A stretch of 8,737 bases of DNA, from positions 1 to 8,737 of the forward strand of contig SOJS01000059.1 of the NCBI GenBank assembly GCA_004376435.1, written 5' to 3'. The position numbers and the translations under genes were made by a program. The notes beneath the pieces were generated by a model. It was not told the origin of the DNA. It searched no databases and worked only from the letters and a program-made list of their open reading frames with translations. Origin of the DNA: Dehalococcoidia bacterium. GTDB lineage: Bacteria; Chloroflexota; Dehalococcoidia; Dehalococcoidales; JAUVZE01. The first letter of the stretch is position 1; each line of letters begins with the position of its first letter. Positions 6,217-8,737 of the stretch are shown piece after piece.

Positions 6217-7410
6217 ATGCAAAAGATGACTGTCGGCGACATAGAGGTTGAGGATAAAAGGGTTCTGGTCAGGGTGGACTTCAATGTCCCCTTAAATGAG
6301 AAGACTGGAGCTATAACTGACGACAGCCGTATTCAGGCAACACTACCAACTATCAGATACCTTGTGAAGAAGGGGGCAAAAGTTATCCTCTGCTCCCATC
6401 TGGGGCGTCCTGAGGGAAGGGTAGTGGCCGGGCTGAGATTAACTGCTGTTGGCAGGCGGCTGTCCCAGATTCTGGCAAAGCCAGTGGCGACAACCGCTGA
6501 CTGTATCGGCCCTGAGGTGAAGAAGGCGGTAGAAAAACTAGCCAGCGGCGATATCCTGCTTCTGGAGAATGTTCGTTTTCATGTCGAGGAAGAGGAAAAT
6601 GACCCTTCATTTGCTCAAGAGCTGGCTAAGCTGGCTGATATCTATGTTAATGATGCCTTTGGTGCCGCCCATCGCTGTCATGCCTCAATAGTTGGTGTTG
6701 CCAAGTATCTGCCAGCAGTAGCCGGACTATTGCTGGAGAAGGAGATAAAAGGTCTGGGAAGTATTCTAGGAAAGCCTGCCCGCCCCTTTGCCGCCCTTCT
6801 TGGCGGTGCCAAGGTGAGCGATAAAGTTGGTATGGTGGAGAACATTATGGATAAGGTGGACCTTATTCTAATTGGCGGCGGCATGGCAGCTACCTTCCTC
6901 AAGGCTAAAGGCTATGAAACAGGGCTATCGCTGGTGGAAACTGACCGACTGGGCACGGCTAATGAGCTCATGGAAAAAGCGGCTCACAACGGGGTACGCT
7001 TATTGCTGCCGCTTGATGCGGTTGTTGCCGACGAAATCGGTGCCGCCGTTAAAGTCAAAGTGGTGCCTGTGGAAAAGATACCCCCCGATTTCAGGATTGT
7101 GGATATAGGACCACGCACCATTGATACTTTCTCCCGTGAGCTAAAGGGGTGTAAGACAGTTTTCTGGAACGGACCACTGGGTATATATGAGATAGCCAGA
7201 TTTGCTACTGGAACACAGGCGATGGCTAAACTGCTTGCTTACCTTACAAGCACAACTATAATTGGCGGCGGCTCCACCGCTGAGGTGGTAACCGAGATGG
7301 AGCTAGCCGATAAGATGACCTTTGTCTCAACCGGCGGCGGTGCCTCGCTCAGATTTTTAAGCGGCAAAATACTGCCCGGTGTTGAGGTGCTGATAGATAA
7401 GGAGGTGTAG
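6217..7410 (+). CDS. pgk: Phosphoglycerate kinase
   Basis: Pgk interconverts 1,3-bisphosphoglycerate + ADP and 3-phosphoglycerate + ATP in central carbon metabolism. The 397-aa length is typical. In the N-terminal substrate domain, VRVDFNVPL (18-26, with D21 and N23), HLGRP (61-65), ENVRFH (117-122) and the AHR segment around R153 form the basic 3-phosphoglycerate patch. In the C-terminal nucleotide domain, LLGGAKVSDK (194-203), IGGGMA (219-224), the FWNGPLG motif (316-322), GGGST (350-354) and STGGGASL (371-378) are intact. The ATG at 6217 has AAGGAG at 6205-6210. It heads the pgk-apgM-tpiA cluster: the pgk stop codon is 5 bases before the apgM ATG, and the apgM ribosome binding site lies inside the last codons of pgk. 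Confidence 0.97.
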   Translation: MQKMTVGDIEVEDKRVLVRVDFNVPLNEKTGAITDDSRIQATLPTIRYLVKKGAKVILCSHLGRPEGRVVAGLRLTAVGRRLSQILAKPVATTADCIGPEVKKAVEKLASGDILLLENVRFHVEEEENDPSFAQELAKLADIYVNDAFGAAHRCHASIVGVAKYLPAVAGLLLEKEIKGLGSILGKPARPFAALLGGAKVSDKVGMVENIMDKVDLILIGGGMAATFLKAKGYETGLSLVETDRLGTANELMEKAAHNGVRLLLPLDAVVADEIGAAVKVKVVPVEKIPPDFRIVDIGPRTIDTFSRELKGCKTVFWNGPLGIYEIARFATGTQAMAKLLAYLTSTTIIGGGSTAEVVTEMELADKMTFVSTGGGASLRFLSGKILPGVEVLIDKEV

Positions 7411-7418
7411 TGATAATG
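7399..7418 (+). promoter_or_regulatory. Strong ribosome binding site and start-codon choice for apgM
   Basis: AAGGAGGTG (7399-7407) is almost a full anti-16S match and sits within the end of pgk. It serves two in-frame candidate starts: GTG at 7410, sharing one base with the pgk TAG stop but only 4 bases from AGGAGG, and ATG at 7416, 10 bases away. I prefer the ATG for its codon. The choice changes the protein by only two residues. Confidence 0.6.
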
Positions 7419-8624
7419 GATTCAGTTAATCTGGAGCTTATTGAGCTCATTTCTACCCCTTCACCGACCAAGATTGTCCTGGTGGTTATTGATGGACTGG
7501 GCGGGCTGCCCGACAAAAGCGGCAAGACAGAGCTGGAGACAGCCAGGACGCCCAACATGAACAGCCTGGCGGAAAAGGGAGTCTGCGGTCTTATTGACCC
7601 GGTAAGCCCGGGGGTAACACCAGGCAGTTCACCGGCTCACCTGGCTCTCTTTGGCTACAACCCAATAAGCTTTGAGGTTGGTCGGGGGGTGGTGGAGGCA
7701 GTGGGGATAGATTTTGACCTTGAGGGGGAGGATATTGCCGCCCGAGGAAACTTCTGCACGGTTAATAAAAATGGTCTGGTTACTGACCGCCGCGCCGGGC
7801 GCATCTCCACTGAAGAATGCACCAGGCTATGTAAGCTGCTTGACGGACTGGTAATAGATAAGGTCAAAATTCTGGTTCGTCCCGTCAGGGGGCACCGCTT
7901 GGTGGCTATCTTTCGGGGGGAGGGGCTGCTACCTGACATCAGCGACTCTGACCTCCAGCACACAGGGGCCGCCCCGAGGAGTATTAACGCCCTCTGCCTG
8001 GAAGCCAGCCGGATGGCATCTGTTGCCAACCAGTTTATGGATAAAGCCAAAGCGGTCCTAGCCAAGCACCACCCAGCCAACATGGTTTTACTGCGTGGCT
8101 TCTCCCAGCGACCCCACTTTCCCACTATGGGTGAAATTTACGGGCTAAAGCCGGCGGCTATTGCCAGCTATCCTATGTATCGGGGAATAGCTAAACTGGT
8201 GGGCATGGAGGTTCTTAAGACAGGAGCCACTATGGAGGCGGAATTTAACACCCTGAAGCAGAACTACGCCGGCTATGACTTCTTTTTCCTTCACATAAAA
8301 GAGGCTGATCTGGCTGGTGAGGATGGCGACTTTGAGGGCAAGGTCAGGGTTATTGAGGAGGCTGATAGGGCGCTGGCCACTCTTATTAGCCTGAAGCCGG
8401 ATGTCATTGTCGTTACCGGCGACCATTCAACGCCGGCTACCCTAAAAGGTCATAGCTGGCACCCGGTGCCTGTTCTGCTTTCTTCTAAGTGGTGCCGCCC
8501 GGATAAGGTAAGGGAGTTCTCCGAGTCAACCTGTGTCAGCGGCGGGCTGGGGCGATTACCGGCGACTCAGGTTATGCCTCTGGCAATGGCTCATGCCGGC
8601 AAGCTGACTAAATTTGGTGCTTAA
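7416..8624 (+). CDS. apgM: 2,3-bisphosphoglycerate-independent phosphoglycerate mutase, archaeal type
   Basis: The product interconverts 3- and 2-phosphoglycerate without 2,3-bisphosphoglycerate. It belongs to the alkaline phosphatase superfamily. The 402-aa length and motifs fit the archaeal-type ApgM (COG3635), not the ~510-aa bacterial GpmI. Seen here are VVIDGLGG with the metal-ligand aspartate D26, the nucleophile region TPGSSPAHLALFGY with S71/S72, HIKEAD (293-298), the metal ligands TGDHST (D336, H337) and GHSWHPVP (H346, H349). This form is common in archaea and also occurs in scattered bacteria, including Dehalococcoides relatives, so ancient transfer is possible. It lies between pgk and tpiA, whose products act at nearby glycolytic steps, with very short spacers, so it is almost certainly cotranscribed with both. 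Confidence 0.95.
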   Translation: MDSVNLELIELISTPSPTKIVLVVIDGLGGLPDKSGKTELETARTPNMNSLAEKGVCGLIDPVSPGVTPGSSPAHLALFGYNPISFEVGRGVVEAVGIDFDLEGEDIAARGNFCTVNKNGLVTDRRAGRISTEECTRLCKLLDGLVIDKVKILVRPVRGHRLVAIFRGEGLLPDISDSDLQHTGAAPRSINALCLEASRMASVANQFMDKAKAVLAKHHPANMVLLRGFSQRPHFPTMGEIYGLKPAAIASYPMYRGIAKLVGMEVLKTGATMEAEFNTLKQNYAGYDFFFLHIKEADLAGEDGDFEGKVRVIEEADRALATLISLKPDVIVVTGDHSTPATLKGHSWHPVPVLLSSKWCRPDKVREFSESTCVSGGLGRLPATQVMPLAMAHAGKLTKFGA

Positions 8625-8634
8625 GGAGACTAAA

Positions 8635-8737
8635 ATGCGAGTGCCGCTGATTGCCGGCAACTGGAAGATGAATACTACCCTGGGTGAAGCCAGGGAGCTG
8701 GTAAGCAAAATGCTGCCGGGGCTTGATAAAATAGGCA
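8635..8737 (+). CDS. tpiA: Triosephosphate isomerase, N-terminal fragment (runs off the window)
   Basis: Only the first 34 codons are present. They read MRVPLIAGNWKMNTTLGEA and onward, and the AGNWKMN motif carries the active-site N9 and K11 of triosephosphate isomerase, which interconverts dihydroxyacetone phosphate and glyceraldehyde 3-phosphate. AAGGAG at 8623-8628 overlaps the apgM stop codon and is 6 bases from the ATG, so the gene is the next member of the pgk-apgM-tpiA operon. The remainder lies beyond the right edge; there is no sign of truncation other than the window end. Confidence 0.93.
   Translation, partial: MRVPLIAGNWKMNTTLGEARELVSKMLPGLDKIG

Noticed and set aside
7655..8125. 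156-codon minus-strand open frame inside apgM
   Set aside because: Its Ser/Arg-rich, low-complexity content is typical of an antisense shadow of a conserved GC-moderate gene; no motif or credible start is seen.

Overview
The window looks like a chromosomal housekeeping segment of an anaerobic bacterium of the Chloroflexota, most likely class Dehalococcoidia. This is inferred from the archaeal-type phosphoglycerate mutase between pgk and tpiA, from the dxs-pgk-apgM-tpiA gene order that I associate with Dehalococcoides-like genomes, and from the protein character. No marker gene is present to prove it. All coding capacity is intact. I see no tRNA, rRNA, CRISPR array, insertion sequence or phage gene, and no gene-free stretch reaches 300 bases.

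Left half (minus strand, read right to left): a pyrimidine biosynthesis operon pyrR-pyrB-pyrC. The genes are almost fused: 2 bases separate pyrR and pyrB, and pyrB and pyrC share a 4-base GTGA stop/start overlap. The operon probably continues past the left edge. It has its own near-consensus promoter (-10 at 3463-3468, -35 at 3486-3491). Its roughly 110-nt leader carries a recognisable PyrR-binding hairpin, a perfect 12-bp hairpin that buries the pyrR ribosome binding site, and sequence that can form a mutually exclusive third pairing. This is a complete UMP/PRPP-sensing switch readable from sequence. PyrR is both the first gene of the operon and its likely regulator.

The most unusual gene is pyrB. 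The aspartate carbamoyltransferase catalytic chain runs directly into a PyrI-like four-cysteine zinc domain, without the PyrI allosteric nucleotide-binding domain. It then runs into an Ada-type zinc-finger-like module in which the expected cysteines are Ser, Ser and Thr.

Middle (3522-4224): a minus-strand gene for a small membrane protein of the COG2426 'small multidrug export' family, then a 160-base divergent promoter region. Both directions there show a TTGAC-type -35 with an 18-bp spacer.

Right half (plus strand): dxs (first enzyme of the MEP isoprenoid pathway), a 14-bp perfect hairpin, then a tight cluster pgk, apgM and the start of tpiA. Pgk, ApgM and TpiA cover consecutive central steps of glycolysis/gluconeogenesis. 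Dxs uses glyceraldehyde 3-phosphate, the triose handled by TpiA, plus pyruvate, so the cluster links triose phosphates to isoprenoid synthesis. tpiA is cut by the right window edge.
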